DNA of 64,000 nt, taken from contig PVBG01000011.1 of the NCBI GenBank assembly GCA_002968845.1, positions 124,001 to 188,000 of the forward strand, in the 5' to 3' direction. A program made the position numbers and the translations under genes. This document shows, piece after piece, positions 19,689 to 28,609 of this stretch; position 1 is the first letter of the stretch; each line of letters starts with the position of its first letter. The notes under the pieces are model-generated. The model did not search any database. It saw nothing but the letters and a program-made list of their open reading frames with translations, and had not been told where the DNA came from. This DNA is from Neorhizobium tomejilense. Its GTDB lineage: Bacteria > Pseudomonadota > Alphaproteobacteria > Rhizobiales > Rhizobiaceae.

Positions 19689-19967
19689 GATAGAACTCTG
19701 GCTTTCCAGAGGTTCCTTTCTTCCGAAGTTTTTCCGATTAAATTACGGTCCCAGCGGAGTTGCTATCCGGCTGATTTTGCCGAGCTTGGCGCGGCGTATT
19801 GCTCTTATCCACAACCCGCACTTTAACGGGGCAAAAATATACTAGGTCTCGACATGACATTGCTGCATCATGGCGGCGGAAACCTGTAACTTGTCGAAAG
19901 ACTTCCAGGCTCAGGAACCGCTTCGGGTGGTCGCCTGCACCCGGGCGTGGAGAGGGCCGCAGAACGC

Positions 19968-20993
19968 ATGCCGCCTAGACGCGCCAGATCGGAACGGGTG
20001 ACCCTGCTTGATGTCGCCAACGTTCTCGGGATCAGCTCGATCACCGTGTCCCGCGCCCTGCGAGAACCGGAAAAGGTGTCCGAGCCGCTTCGGCAGAAGA
20101 TCCTCTGCCAGGTGGAGCAGATGGGTTACGTGCCCGATCTTGCGGCCCGGGCGCTCGCAAGCCGTCACAACGGCATTATCGGCGTCTTGGCGCCGGCGCT
20201 GACCAATCATGCCTATCTCGGCATCATGAGCGGCATCGAGGAACGGGTGCGTGATACGGATTTCCGTATTCAATATGCCAATACCAACCACGATGCGGAG
20301 CAGGAGTACCGTCAGGTCAAGCTTTTCCTGTCACAGCATCCGGCCGGCATCCTGTTGACGGGGTTGCAGGACCAGCGGGTCAGCGATCTGCTTGAGCTCG
20401 CGCCGTGCCCGGTGGTGCAGATCGTCGATCTCAACCTGCTGCCCTCGGGCATCGCGGTCGGTATCAATCACCGCGAGGCGGCGGAGACTGCGACGCGCCA
20501 TCTGCTCGCCTGCGGATACCGCCGCATCGGCCTGATCGGCGGCAGCCGCGATCTTCGCGCCCAGCGGCGGCATGATGGCTATGCGCTGGCGATGCAGGAG
20601 GCGGGGCTCTACGATCCGGGCCTCGTCATGACCGAGCACAAGCAAACCAGCATGCAGCTCGGCTGCGACTTGTTCAAGCGGCTGCTGGAAACGGCGCCCG
20701 ATGTCGACGCGGTATTCTGCCAGAACGACGATCTTGCGCTCGGTGCGCTGTTCGAGGCGCAACGGGCGGGCCTGCGCGTGCCGGATGATTTCGGGATCTG
20801 CGGTTATAACGACCTCGATTTCGCGCTCTGCGCCGAGCCGAGGCTGACGACCGTCCGCGTGCCGCGTTTCCAGATGGGCTATCAGGCCGCGGATCTCATC
20901 GTCCGGGCCATCAACGACGAATGCCTGCCGAGCCGCGTCATCCAGCTGCCGTTCGAACTCGTCCAGCGCGGTTCGACGCGGCCGCTCGCCTGA
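19968..20993 (+). CDS. LacI family transcriptional regulator (GntR/gluconate repressor-like)
   Basis: A 341-residue regulator. The helix-turn-helix and hinge read VTLLDVANVLGISSITVSRALREPEKVSEPLRQKI, then MGYVPDLAARALAS. The sugar-binding part has the LacI layout (IGVLAPALTNHAYLGIMSGIEE ... VDAVFCQNDDLALGALFEAQ ... RLTTVRVPRFQMGYQAADLI). The DNA-reading residues and DLAARALAS hinge resemble gluconate repressors (GntR of the LacI family). The ATG at 19968 has GGAGAGG upstream; a GTG at 19947 is possible. No sugar-use gene is adjacent, so its target is not clear from context. Confidence 0.9.
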   Translation: MPPRRARSERVTLLDVANVLGISSITVSRALREPEKVSEPLRQKILCQVEQMGYVPDLAARALASRHNGIIGVLAPALTNHAYLGIMSGIEERVRDTDFRIQYANTNHDAEQEYRQVKLFLSQHPAGILLTGLQDQRVSDLLELAPCPVVQIVDLNLLPSGIAVGINHREAAETATRHLLACGYRRIGLIGGSRDLRAQRRHDGYALAMQEAGLYDPGLVMTEHKQTSMQLGCDLFKRLLETAPDVDAVFCQNDDLALGALFEAQRAGLRVPDDFGICGYNDLDFALCAEPRLTTVRVPRFQMGYQAADLIVRAINDECLPSRVIQLPFELVQRGSTRPLA

Positions 20994-21010
20994 CGGGGAC
21001 CTGGCAACAA

Positions 21011-21034
21011 AAAAGGGACCTTCCGGCCCCTTTT
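21011..21034. terminator. Bidirectional terminator between lacI-like gene and cysN
   Basis: AAAAGGGACC and GGCCCCTTTT pair over 9 of 10 positions with a TTCC loop. It has A-runs on one side and T-runs on the other, so it can end both convergent transcripts. Confidence 0.75.
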
Positions 21035-21057
21035 CCATTTCTTGCCGATCGAAACGA

Positions 21058-22557
21058 TCAGATATCGCCGCCGGCGTTGGAGAAAAGCTCTGCCGCCTGT
21101 TTGGCGGTCATCCGCTTGACCTCGGTCTCGTCGCGGCGGTTGGTGAAGAGTTCGCTTGCCATCAGCTGCTCGGCGAGATCGGCCGGCAGCGATAGCACGA
21201 CGCGCTGGCCTTCGCCTCCCTGGCCACGATGGATGCCACCGACCTCGCCGCGCTTGGCGGTAATCATGCCGCCCGCCACCGTGTTCAGCGTATCCGGATC
21301 GATCAGGATGAAGGCGCCGGTCGAGCGGTTCTGCTCGTAAGCGTCAAAGACCGCCAGTTCCTCGAAGGAAAGGCGCACCTTGCCGATCGCATTCATGGCG
21401 AGCGTCGAGGCATGCGGCTGCCACTTGCCGGTCGCAAGCTCGAGCTGGCTGATCGGTTCGACCGCGACGCGCTGGCGGCGCGAACCGCTCTTCAGCCAGT
21501 AGCGTTTTCCGGGCTCGATGCCGCCCGGCTGCAGCGAGACGAGCTGGGCGTCGAAATGGTGGCCGGTCATCGGCTGGCCGTCGAGCGAAACGATCACGTC
21601 GCCGCGCGCCACGTCCACCTGCCGGTCGAGGACCAGCGTGATGGCGTCGCCCGCCACAGCAGCGTTGCGCACCAGGTCGAAGGTGACGATGCGGCTGACA
21701 TTGGCGACCGTGCCGGAAGGCAGGATGACGACCGAGTCGCCCGGCTTCACCGAGCCGCCGGCGACGGTCCCCTGATATCCGCGAAAACTTTCGCCGGGAC
21801 GGACGACGCGCTGCACCGGCAGGCGGAAACCGCCGGCCTGGGTGGAACGCACCGTCGCCAGCTCCAGCGTCTCGACCAGGGTCGGGCCGTCATACCAGGG
21901 CATCGAGGCATCGGCCGGATAAACGACGTTTTCGCCCTTGAGCGCCGACATCGGGATGGCGGTGATCTGGCGTACGCCGAGCGACAGCGCGAATTCGCGG
22001 AATTCGTGGGAGATCCTGTCGAAGATTGCCTTGTCGTAGTGAACGAGGTCGATCTTGTTGACCGCGAGCACGAACTGGCGGATGCCCATCAGGGCGGCGA
22101 TCGTCGCGTGCCGGCGGGTCTGTTCGAGAAGCCCGGCGCGGGCGTCGGCGAGCAGGATGGCGAGATCGGCGGTCGAAGCGCCGGTCGCCATGTTGCGGGT
22201 ATATTGCTCATGGCCGGGCGTATCGGCGACGATGAACGAACGCCTGTCCGTCGAGAAATAACGATAGGCGACGTCGATCGTGATGCCCTGTTCGCGTTCG
22301 GCCTGCAGGCCGTCGAGCAGCAGGGCGAAGTCCGGCAGGCCAAGGTCGTTCTGGCCGCCCGAGTCGCGGGCAAGCGTCGCGGCCTGGTCTTCCTTGACCG
22401 CCTTGGTGTCCCAGAGCAGTCGTCCGATCAGCGTCGATTTGCCGTCGTCGACGGAGCCGCAGGTGATGAGGCGCAGCGGGCGCGTGTCACGCACGGCCTT
22501 CAGGGGTTCTGCGAAGGGCAGGATGGTCGCCGAGGCGTTTTGGGCGGGAGCGGTCAT
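21058..22557 (-). CDS. cysN: Sulfate adenylyltransferase subunit 1 (GTPase), CysN
   Basis: A 499-residue EF-Tu-like GTPase that powers ATP sulfurylase. Walker A is CGSVDDGKST, the switch II motif DTPGHEQYTRN, and the guanine motif NKIDLV. Two beta-barrel domains follow (VVRPGESFRGYQGTVAGGSVKPGD). It lacks the C-terminal APS kinase (CysC) domain found in the fused NodQ/CysNC form of some rhizobia. With CysD it makes adenosine 5'-phosphosulfate (APS) from sulfate and ATP in the cytoplasm. It starts 1 base after the cysD stop: cysH-cysD-cysN operon. Confidence 0.95.
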   Translation of the reverse strand: MTAPAQNASATILPFAEPLKAVRDTRPLRLITCGSVDDGKSTLIGRLLWDTKAVKEDQAATLARDSGGQNDLGLPDFALLLDGLQAEREQGITIDVAYRYFSTDRRSFIVADTPGHEQYTRNMATGASTADLAILLADARAGLLEQTRRHATIAALMGIRQFVLAVNKIDLVHYDKAIFDRISHEFREFALSLGVRQITAIPMSALKGENVVYPADASMPWYDGPTLVETLELATVRSTQAGGFRLPVQRVVRPGESFRGYQGTVAGGSVKPGDSVVILPSGTVANVSRIVTFDLVRNAAVAGDAITLVLDRQVDVARGDVIVSLDGQPMTGHHFDAQLVSLQPGGIEPGKRYWLKSGSRRQRVAVEPISQLELATGKWQPHASTLAMNAIGKVRLSFEELAVFDAYEQNRSTGAFILIDPDTLNTVAGGMITAKRGEVGGIHRGQGGEGQRVVLSLPADLAEQLMASELFTNRRDETEVKRMTAKQAAELFSNAGGDI

Positions 22558-22558
22558 C

Positions 22559-23512
22559 TCAGAAATATCCTTCGCGCTTCTTCTTTTCCATCGAGCCGGA
22601 CTGGTCGCGGTCGATCGCGCGGCCCTGGCGTTCGGAAACGGTAGCGATTTCGAGCTCGGCGATCACCTCTTCGAGGTTGGACGCGGTCGAGCGGATGGCG
22701 CCGGTCAGCGGAAAGCAGCCGAGCGTGCGGAAACGGATCATGCCCTGCTGCACGGTTTCGCCGGGCAGCAGTTCAAGCCGCGGATCCTCGGCAAGGATCA
22801 TCATTCCGTCGCGCTCCACATAGGGGCGTTCGGCGGCGTAATAGAGCGGCACGAGCGGAATGTCCTCCGCCTGGATGTAGCGCCAGATGTCGACCTCGGT
22901 CCAGTTGGAAAGCGGGAAGGCGCGCACGCTTTCCCCTTTCCGGACCATGCCGTTATAGACGTTCCACAGTTCCGGACGCTGGTTGCGCGGGTCCCATTTG
23001 TGGTCCGGGGTGCGGAACGAATAGATGCGTTCCTTGGCGCGGGAGGCCTCCTCGTCGCGCCGGGCACCGCCGAAGGCCGCGTCGTAGCCGCCGGCATCCA
23101 GCGCCTGGCGCAGGGCCTCGGTCTTCATGATGTCGGTGTAGAGCGCCGAACCGTGGCTGAACGGCGTAATGCCTTCCTCGGCGCCGCGCGGATTGGTGTG
23201 GACCACGAGGTCGAGATCGTATTTTTCGGCGATCTGGTCGCGGAACTCGATCATCTCCTTGAACTTCCACGTCGTATCCACGTGCAGCAGCGGAAAGGGG
23301 ACGCGGCCGGGATAAAAGGCCTTGCGCGCGAGATGCAGCAGGACGGACGAGTCCTTGCCGATCGAATAGAGCATGACGGGTTTTTCGAATTCCGCCGCCA
23401 CTTCGCGAAAGATGTGGATCGCTTCGTTTTCGAGGGCCTTCAGATGCGGATCGAGCGGCGGTCTGGAAACGGGCGGGTTCTTCACTTCCGTTTCCTGTAC
23501 TGACAAAGGCAT
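22559..23512 (-). CDS. cysD: Sulfate adenylyltransferase subunit 2, CysD
   Basis: A 317-residue PP-loop ATPase that forms APS from ATP and sulfate with CysN. The loop is [36 protein letters not shown] is the diagnostic arginine-rich segment of CysD, and the C terminus ([23 protein letters not shown]) is conserved. The ATG at 23512 has a GGAGACC ribosome binding site; the frame runs 11 residues further up without support. It lies between cysH (42 bases upstream) and cysN. Confidence 0.95.
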   Translation of the reverse strand: MPLSVQETEVKNPPVSRPPLDPHLKALENEAIHIFREVAAEFEKPVMLYSIGKDSSVLLHLARKAFYPGRVPFPLLHVDTTWKFKEMIEFRDQIAEKYDLDLVVHTNPRGAEEGITPFSHGSALYTDIMKTEALRQALDAGGYDAAFGGARRDEEASRAKERIYSFRTPDHKWDPRNQRPELWNVYNGMVRKGESVRAFPLSNWTEVDIWRYIQAEDIPLVPLYYAAERPYVERDGMMILAEDPRLELLPGETVQQGMIRFRTLGCFPLTGAIRSTASNLEEVIAELEIATVSERQGRAIDRDQSGSMEKKKREGYF

Positions 23513-23554
23513 TTCGGTCTCCGGGTAGTCTCTAGAAACAAACAAGAAAGAGCT

Positions 23555-24325
23555 TCAGTCCACTTGGGGGCCAAGCTCTGCGATCGGTTGAGCGGCGTTT
23601 TCCGGCACATGCAGGCCGCATTCGCGCTTTTCGTCGTTTTCCCACCACCAGCGGCCGGCGCGCTCGGGCTCGCCGGGCTTGATGGCGCGGGTACAGGGCT
23701 CGCAGCCGATCGACGGATAACCGCGCTTGTGCAGCGGGTTGACCGGGATGGCTTCGGAAGCCACATGGGCATTGATCGTCTCGATGTCCCAGTCGGCCAG
23801 CGGGTTGATCTTGATCAGGTTGCGCTCGGTGTCGTATTCGGCAAACGGGGTCGTGGCGCGATTGCCGGACTGGCCGCGGCGAAGGCCGGTGACCCAGACG
23901 TCGGCGCCAGCCAACGCCTTGGCGAGAGGCTTCAGCTTGCGCACATGACAGCAGGCGTGGCGGGCTTCGACGCTGTCGTAGAAGCCGTTGAGACCGTATT
24001 TCGCGGCGTACTCGTCGACGTCGTCCTGCTCCGGCCGAAACCGGCGGATCTCGATGCCGTAGCGCTCCTCGGTTTCGCCGATCAGATCGACGGTTTCCTT
24101 GAACAGCCGCCCGGTTTCGAGAGTCGAGACCTCGACCGGCAGGCGGTGCGTGCCGATCGCGGCGGTGATCACCTGGTCCTCGATGCCGAGCGATGTGGTG
24201 AACACGGCGTGGCCGAGTTCGGCGGCAAGCGCCAGGCGCCCGACAAGGTCCAGGCTTTCGAGCTTTGCGTCGAGGGTAGCGGCCAGTCCTGAACGGTCCT
24301 GGCCGGCGGCATCGTGCAGTGTCAT
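23555..24325 (-). CDS. cysH: Assimilatory APS reductase CysH ([4Fe-4S] type)
   Basis: A 256-residue reductase that converts activated sulfate to sulfite with thioredoxin. It has two Cys pairs that bind a [4Fe-4S] cluster (CC at 125-126; CEPC at 208-211) and the catalytic Cys in RECGLH at 236. The cluster pairs are characteristic of APS reductases rather than PAPS reductases, as reported for rhizobial CysH. This matches a cysN without APS kinase. I chose ATG 24325; the longer frame upstream has no support. First gene of cysH-cysD-cysN, divergent from the Rrf2 gene. Confidence 0.93.
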   Translation of the reverse strand: MTLHDAAGQDRSGLAATLDAKLESLDLVGRLALAAELGHAVFTTSLGIEDQVITAAIGTHRLPVEVSTLETGRLFKETVDLIGETEERYGIEIRRFRPEQDDVDEYAAKYGLNGFYDSVEARHACCHVRKLKPLAKALAGADVWVTGLRRGQSGNRATTPFAEYDTERNLIKINPLADWDIETINAHVASEAIPVNPLHKRGYPSIGCEPCTRAIKPGEPERAGRWWWENDEKRECGLHVPENAAQPIAELGPQVD

Positions 24326-24474
24326 GGGTCTTCTTCCGTGAGCAATTGCTGGATTATCCGGATTCCACGCGCGCAAGGACAGGAAAACCCGTTTCTTCCC
24401 ATGATGATGCGGAGCAAATATCTCTCCAAAGCGACGCTCACACAGAAAACCTGCCGCCTTAACCAAAAGTGACC

Positions 24475-24505
24475 AATTTTATCCCCGAAACCCCTGCATT
24501 GGTTT
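24475..24505. promoter_or_regulatory. Intergenic region between cysH and Rrf2 gene, with ACCAAT/ATTGGT repeat
   Basis: The 359-base gap between divergent cysH and the Rrf2 gene holds an inverted repeat, ACCAAT near 24475 and ATTGGT near 24497, with a related ACCAAAA at about 24464. It lies in the AT-rich part of the gap. The Rrf2 protein is the obvious candidate to bind here, but no published motif was matched. Nothing protein-like was seen in the rest of the gap. Confidence 0.35.
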
Positions 24506-24684
24506 GTATTTTCTCGTGATTTGAGATATTGCGGGAACATGTCTCCGGGGCGCTGTTTCCCCTGGCGGATATGCAGCCCCTGAGCGCCCTTCCGGCGCCC
24601 CCGTGGATGCCCCGAACGAAGCTGAAGTGAGCGGCGCCGTGAGGACTATTTCCTTGCGGCGGCGCTATTGTCGATGGTTGCGTG

Positions 24685-25140
24685 ATGATATCCCAGAAAG
24701 CGAAATATGCCCTTCGGGCCCTGGCCGCCCTGGCCCAGGCCGATCCCGCAGAGCCGATGCTGATTTCCGAGATTGCCCTCCAGCAGAGCATTCCGAAGAA
24801 ATTCCTGGAACAGATCCTGCTCGACCTCAAACGCTCCGGTATCGTCGTTTCCCGCCGCGGCAAGCAGGGCGGCTATCTTCTCCTGAAACCCGCGGACGCC
24901 ATCACCTTCGGCGAAGTCCTGCGCCTGGTCGACGGCCCGATCGCGCCGCTACCCTGCCTCTCGCAGACCGCCTACCGCAAATGCGAGGATTGCGACGGCG
25001 AGCACCTCTGCGAAATCCGCCACGTCTTCGCCCGCGTCGCCGACGCGACCCGCGACGTGCTCTTCAACACCACGATCGCCGATGCCGTCGAAGGCGCCGG
25101 CGACGCCAAGCCGCCGGTCAGGGAACTGCTGACGGCCTGA
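24685..25140 (+). CDS. Rrf2 family transcriptional regulator, possible cysteine/sulfur sensor
   Basis: A 151-residue Rrf2 regulator. The winged helix reads SQKAKYALRALAALAQAD ... EIALQQSIPKKFLEQILLDLKRSGIVVSRRGKQGGYLL. It carries four Cys residues in the sensor region (C91, C100, C103, C109); this spacing differs from the three-Cys pattern of IscR and RirA, so a cluster is possible but unproven. It is divergent from cysH-cysD-cysN, which suggests control of sulfur assimilation, as in CymR of Bacillus. A GTG three bases earlier (24682) is an alternative start. Confidence 0.85.
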   Translation: MISQKAKYALRALAALAQADPAEPMLISEIALQQSIPKKFLEQILLDLKRSGIVVSRRGKQGGYLLLKPADAITFGEVLRLVDGPIAPLPCLSQTAYRKCEDCDGEHLCEIRHVFARVADATRDVLFNTTIADAVEGAGDAKPPVRELLTA

Positions 25141-25165
25141 GGCCTCTGGTTTCGGCTTTGCGATG

Positions 25166-25180
25166 TACCAAAATTTGGTA
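25166..25180. promoter_or_regulatory. Operator-like palindrome TACCAAA-A-TTTGGTA
   Basis: A perfect 7-bp dyad with a 1-base centre, 23 bases before the small antitoxin-like ORF. Such a site is typical of antitoxin autoregulation, but it could also bind the Rrf2 protein, because TTTGGT/ACCAAA half-sites also occur upstream of that gene. Confidence 0.45.
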
Positions 25181-25203
25181 TGATCGCGAAGCTGGAGGCT
25201 GAC

Positions 25204-25356
25204 ATGTCGCACAACACTCCCATCTCCCTCGATGATCATTTAGCGCGGATCAAGGCATTGCAGGATGCCCTGATCGCTAGCGAATTATCCGGGACGCCGC
25301 AGTCCTTCGACAACGAAGCTTTCCTCAAGCGCATGCGTGAACGGTACGGCCGGTAG
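25204..25356 (+). CDS. Small ParD-C-terminal-like protein, orphan antitoxin candidate
   Basis: A 50-residue protein too short for most gene callers. Its sequence (DHLARIKALQDALIASELSG then PQSFDNEAFLKRMRERYGR) matches the C-terminal tail of ParD antitoxins, which wraps the ParE toxin, but the ribbon-helix-helix DNA-binding part is missing. A GGAGG ribosome binding site (25195-25199) precedes the ATG, and an operator-like palindrome lies upstream. No ParE follows; an intergenic mosaic repeat begins 16 bases after the stop. It may be a reduced antitoxin or a toxin-neutralising remnant. Confidence 0.55.
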   Translation: MSHNTPISLDDHLARIKALQDALIASELSGTPQSFDNEAFLKRMRERYGR

Positions 25357-25371
25357 CCGCACTACGGAATT

Positions 25372-25507
25372 CCCTCTTCTCCCCAGCGGGGAGAAGTGCC
25401 GAGCAAAGCGAGGCGATGAGGGGGCCGTGCCCGCAACGCTCGCCTGGTGTTGGCTACCCCCTCATCCGACCCTTCGGGCCACCTTCTCCCCGCTGGGGAG
25501 AAGAGGG
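25372..25507. repeat. Rhizobial intergenic mosaic repeat (RIME-like), copy 1
   Basis: A 136-base element bounded by identical 25-bp inverted repeats (25372-25396 and 25483-25507), each of which is itself a palindrome built on CTTCTCCCC-AGC-GGGGAGAAG. An inner pair (GATGAGGGGG / CCCCCTCATC) lies between. Rhizobium-specific intergenic mosaic elements have this plan. From here to the next gene (25794) I see only a small hairpin and the likely promoter of the sulfate importer. Confidence 0.7.
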
Positions 25508-25793
25508 TGCCAGCCTCGATGGCCAACCCTCATCCGCGAGCACCTCAGCAGATTTCTCGCAAATCAGCCCGCAAAATTCTCCTCCCGCACCCCCAAAATC
25601 CCGATTATGGCGGGATTGTGATTTTGCAAACCGCCCGTTTGCCAACGCGGGCGTTCTGTCCATGTAGTGAGGGTTAATGGTTTCTTTGTCGTCGCGGGCC
25701 GCCAAAGGGAAACAGTTTTGCCTTCTTGCCGGCCTCGATTGACTAAGACGACCTAACCGATAGAGTTTTGGCAGAACCACAGGAGGGAACCTC

Positions 25794-26852
25794 ATGTTCA
25801 TTTTTGCCCCGGGATTGGGCCGGCGACTGGGTGCCCGTTTGGGCGCCGTCGCACTCGGTCTGTCCCTGACGACCGGCATTTCGGTCGGGATCGTCGCGCC
25901 GGCTTTTGCCCAAAGCCAGCTTCTCAACGTCTCCTACGATCCCACCCGCGAGCTCTACAAGGATTTCAACGTCGCCTTCGCGAAATACTGGAAGGCGCAA
26001 GGCGGCGACGACGTGACGATCCGCCAGTCGCATGGCGGTTCCGGCGCGCAGGCCCGCTCTGTCATCGACGGTCTGGAGGCCGATGTGGTGACGCTGGCGC
26101 TCGAAAGCGACATCAACGCGATCGAGAAGTCCGGCAAGATCAAGGCCGGCTGGCGTGATCGGCTGCCGAACCATGCATCGCCCTACACGTCGACGATCGT
26201 CTTCCTCGTCCGCAAGGGCAATCCGAAGGGGATCAAGAACTGGGGCGACCTGGTGAAGGGCGACGTTGCGATCGTCACGCCGAACCCCAAGACCTCGGGC
26301 GGTGCCCGCTGGAACTACCTTGCCGCCTGGGCCTGGGCGAACGAGGAGTACAAGGGCGATCAGGCCAAGATCAAGGCCTATGTCGGCGAGCTCTATAAGC
26401 GCGCTCCGGTCCTCGATACCGGCGCCCGCGGCTCGACGGTCACCTTCGCCCAGCGCCAGATCGGCGACGTGCTGCTCGCCTGGGAAAACGAGGCCTATCT
26501 CGCCGGCGCCGAGTTCGGCAAGGATGCGTTCGAGATCGTCGTTCCGCCGATTTCGATCCTCGCCGAACCGCCGGTCGCGGTCGTCGACGCCACCGTCGAT
26601 TCCAAGGGTACACGCAAGCAGGCGGAGGCCTATCTGCAGTATCTCTACTCCGATGAAGGCCAGAATATCGCGGCGAAGCACTTCTATCGTCCTTCGAAGC
26701 CCGATGTGGTAAAGCCGGATTTGTTGAAGGCCCTGCCGAACATCAAGCTCGTCACCATCGACGATCCGATCTTCGGCGGTTGGAAGAAGGCGCAGCCCGA
26801 ACATTTCGGTGACGGCGGCATTTTCGACCAGATCTACAAGCCCGGTAAGTAA
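25794..26852 (+). CDS. sbp: Sulfate-binding periplasmic protein (Sbp/CysP)
   Basis: A 352-residue ABC-transporter binding protein. The signal peptide is hydrophobic with cleavage near PAFA-QSQ (residue 39). The mature start [25 protein letters not shown] and the segments [21 protein letters not shown] and [13 protein letters not shown] are family hallmarks that hold the sulfate without metal. It binds sulfate or thiosulfate in the periplasm and passes it to CysTWA, which follows. A strong GGAGGG ribosome binding site precedes the ATG. It forms the operon sbp-cysT-cysW-cysA. Confidence 0.95.
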   Translation: MFIFAPGLGRRLGARLGAVALGLSLTTGISVGIVAPAFAQSQLLNVSYDPTRELYKDFNVAFAKYWKAQGGDDVTIRQSHGGSGAQARSVIDGLEADVVTLALESDINAIEKSGKIKAGWRDRLPNHASPYTSTIVFLVRKGNPKGIKNWGDLVKGDVAIVTPNPKTSGGARWNYLAAWAWANEEYKGDQAKIKAYVGELYKRAPVLDTGARGSTVTFAQRQIGDVLLAWENEAYLAGAEFGKDAFEIVVPPISILAEPPVAVVDATVDSKGTRKQAEAYLQYLYSDEGQNIAAKHFYRPSKPDVVKPDLLKALPNIKLVTIDDPIFGGWKKAQPEHFGDGGIFDQIYKPGK

Positions 26853-26865
26853 GTCGGAATATTAA

Positions 26866-27723
26866 ATGATCCATAACGCCACTGCCTCACCGGCAAAGTG
26901 GCGACTGAAACGGCCGAGCATCATCCCAGGTTTTGGGTTGACGCTCGGCTTTTCGCTCGCCTACCTGTCGATAATTATCCTGATCCCCGTTGCCGGCCTG
27001 CTTTGGCGTACCGCCGGGCTTGGCTGGAGCGGGTTTTTCGCCGTTCTGACCGACCAGCGCACGCAGGACGCACTTTATATATCCTTCGGCACGGCCTTTG
27101 TGGCCGCGCTGGTCAACGTCGTCTTCGGCACCGTCGTCGCCTGGGTGCTGACCCGTTACAATTTCCCCGGTCGCCGGCTGATCGATGCGATCGTCGACCT
27201 GCCGTTTGCGCTGCCGACGGCGGTCGCCGGTATCGCGCTTGCGGCGCTCTATGCGCCCAACGGCTGGGTCGGTTCGCTGTTCATGCCGTTCCGCATCGCG
27301 TTCACGCCGCTCGGCATCGTCGTCGCGCTGGTCTTCATCGGCCTTCCCTTCGTGGTGCGCACCGTGCAGCCGGTCATGGAGGAACTGGATCGCGAGGTGG
27401 AGGAAGCCGCAGCCACGCTCGGCGCCAATCGCTTCCAGACGATTTCGAGGGTGATCCTGCCGGGGCTGACGCCGGCGATCCTGACCGGCTTTGCGCTCGC
27501 CTTCGCCAGAGGCGTCGGCGAATACGGCTCGGTCATCTTCATTGCCGGCAACATCCCTTACGTCTCGGAGATCGCGCCGCTCCTCATCGTCATCCGGCTG
27601 GAGGAGTTCAACTATGCGGGCGCGACGGCGATCGCCACCATCATGCTGATCATCTCCTTCGTGATGCTCTTCATCATCAACCTCATCCAGGCCTGGAACC
27701 GAAGGAGATACGGCAATGTCTGA
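26866..27723 (+). CDS. cysT: Sulfate ABC transporter permease CysT (CysU)
   Basis: A 285-residue inner-membrane permease with about six predicted spans. It has the ABC-permease coupling loop (EEAAATLGANRFQTISRVILPGLTPAI) that contacts the ATPase CysA. The segment GVGEYGSVIFIAGNIPYVSEIAPL is typical of CysT. Together with CysW it forms the channel for sulfate and thiosulfate. It starts 13 bases after sbp and overlaps the start of cysW by 8 bases, so translation is coupled. Confidence 0.95.
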   Translation: MIHNATASPAKWRLKRPSIIPGFGLTLGFSLAYLSIIILIPVAGLLWRTAGLGWSGFFAVLTDQRTQDALYISFGTAFVAALVNVVFGTVVAWVLTRYNFPGRRLIDAIVDLPFALPTAVAGIALAALYAPNGWVGSLFMPFRIAFTPLGIVVALVFIGLPFVVRTVQPVMEELDREVEEAAATLGANRFQTISRVILPGLTPAILTGFALAFARGVGEYGSVIFIAGNIPYVSEIAPLLIVIRLEEFNYAGATAIATIMLIISFVMLFIINLIQAWNRRRYGNV

Positions 27724-28594
27724 AGACGCCCGCTCCGTGCTCGGCAACCCGCCGCCATTCCGAAACCCGGCGGACGAACGGCCGCTTGCAAAAATCCTGC
27801 TGATCGGGCTGGCGCTGGTTTTCCTCGCCTTCTTCCTGCTCTTGCCGCTGGTTTCCGTCTTTGTGGAAGCTTTCCGCAAGGGCTGGTCGGAATATTACGA
27901 GGCGTTGATCGAACCCGACGCGGCGGCAGCGATCCGCCTGACGCTTCTGGTGGCGGCGATTTCCGTTCCGCTCAACCTCGTCTTCGGGCTCTGCGCCTCC
28001 TGGGCGATTGCCAAGTTCGAGTTCAAGGGCAAGTCCTTCCTGATCACCCTGATCGACCTGCCGTTCTCGATCTCGCCGGTCATTTCCGGCCTGGTCTACG
28101 TACTGCTCTTCGGCTCCAACAGCCTGCTCGGCCCGATCCTCAAAAGCCAAGGCATCACCATCCTGTTTGCAGTGCCGGGCATCGTGCTCGCCACGGTCTT
28201 CGTCACCTTTCCCTTCGTCGCGCGCGAACTGATCCCGCTGATGGAGGACCAGGGCACCGGCGACGAGGAAGCGGCGCTGTCGCTCGGCGCATCCGGCTGG
28301 CAGACCTTCTGGTATGTGACGCTGCCGAACATCAAATGGGGTCTGCTCTACGGCGTGCTCCTCTGCAACGCCCGCGCCATGGGCGAGTTCGGCGCCGTCT
28401 CGGTCGTCTCGGGCCATATCCGCGGCCTCACCAACACCATGCCGCTGCATGTGGAGATACTCTATAATGAGTATAACTTCGTCGCGGCCTTCGCGGTGGC
28501 CTCGCTGCTGGCCTTGCTGGCGCTCGTCACCCTTGCATTGAAAACTCTTCTCGAACTTCGGTTCGGAGCCGGCGCTGCCGGCGGCAGGCATTGA
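27716..28594 (+). CDS. cysW: Sulfate ABC transporter permease CysW
   Basis: A 292-residue permease with about six spans, paired with CysT. The coupling loop is EEAALSLGASGWQTFWYVTLPNIKWG, followed by ARAMGEFGAVSVVSGHIRGLTNTMPLHVEILYNEY, a CysW hallmark. The N-terminal 25 residues are cytoplasmic and soluble. It overlaps the end of cysT by 8 bases, and cysA begins 15 bases later. Confidence 0.95.
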   Translation: MSEDARSVLGNPPPFRNPADERPLAKILLIGLALVFLAFFLLLPLVSVFVEAFRKGWSEYYEALIEPDAAAAIRLTLLVAAISVPLNLVFGLCASWAIAKFEFKGKSFLITLIDLPFSISPVISGLVYVLLFGSNSLLGPILKSQGITILFAVPGIVLATVFVTFPFVARELIPLMEDQGTGDEEAALSLGASGWQTFWYVTLPNIKWGLLYGVLLCNARAMGEFGAVSVVSGHIRGLTNTMPLHVEILYNEYNFVAAFAVASLLALLALVTLALKTLLELRFGAGAAGGRH

Positions 28595-28609
28595 AAGGTC
28601 AAAGACCAG

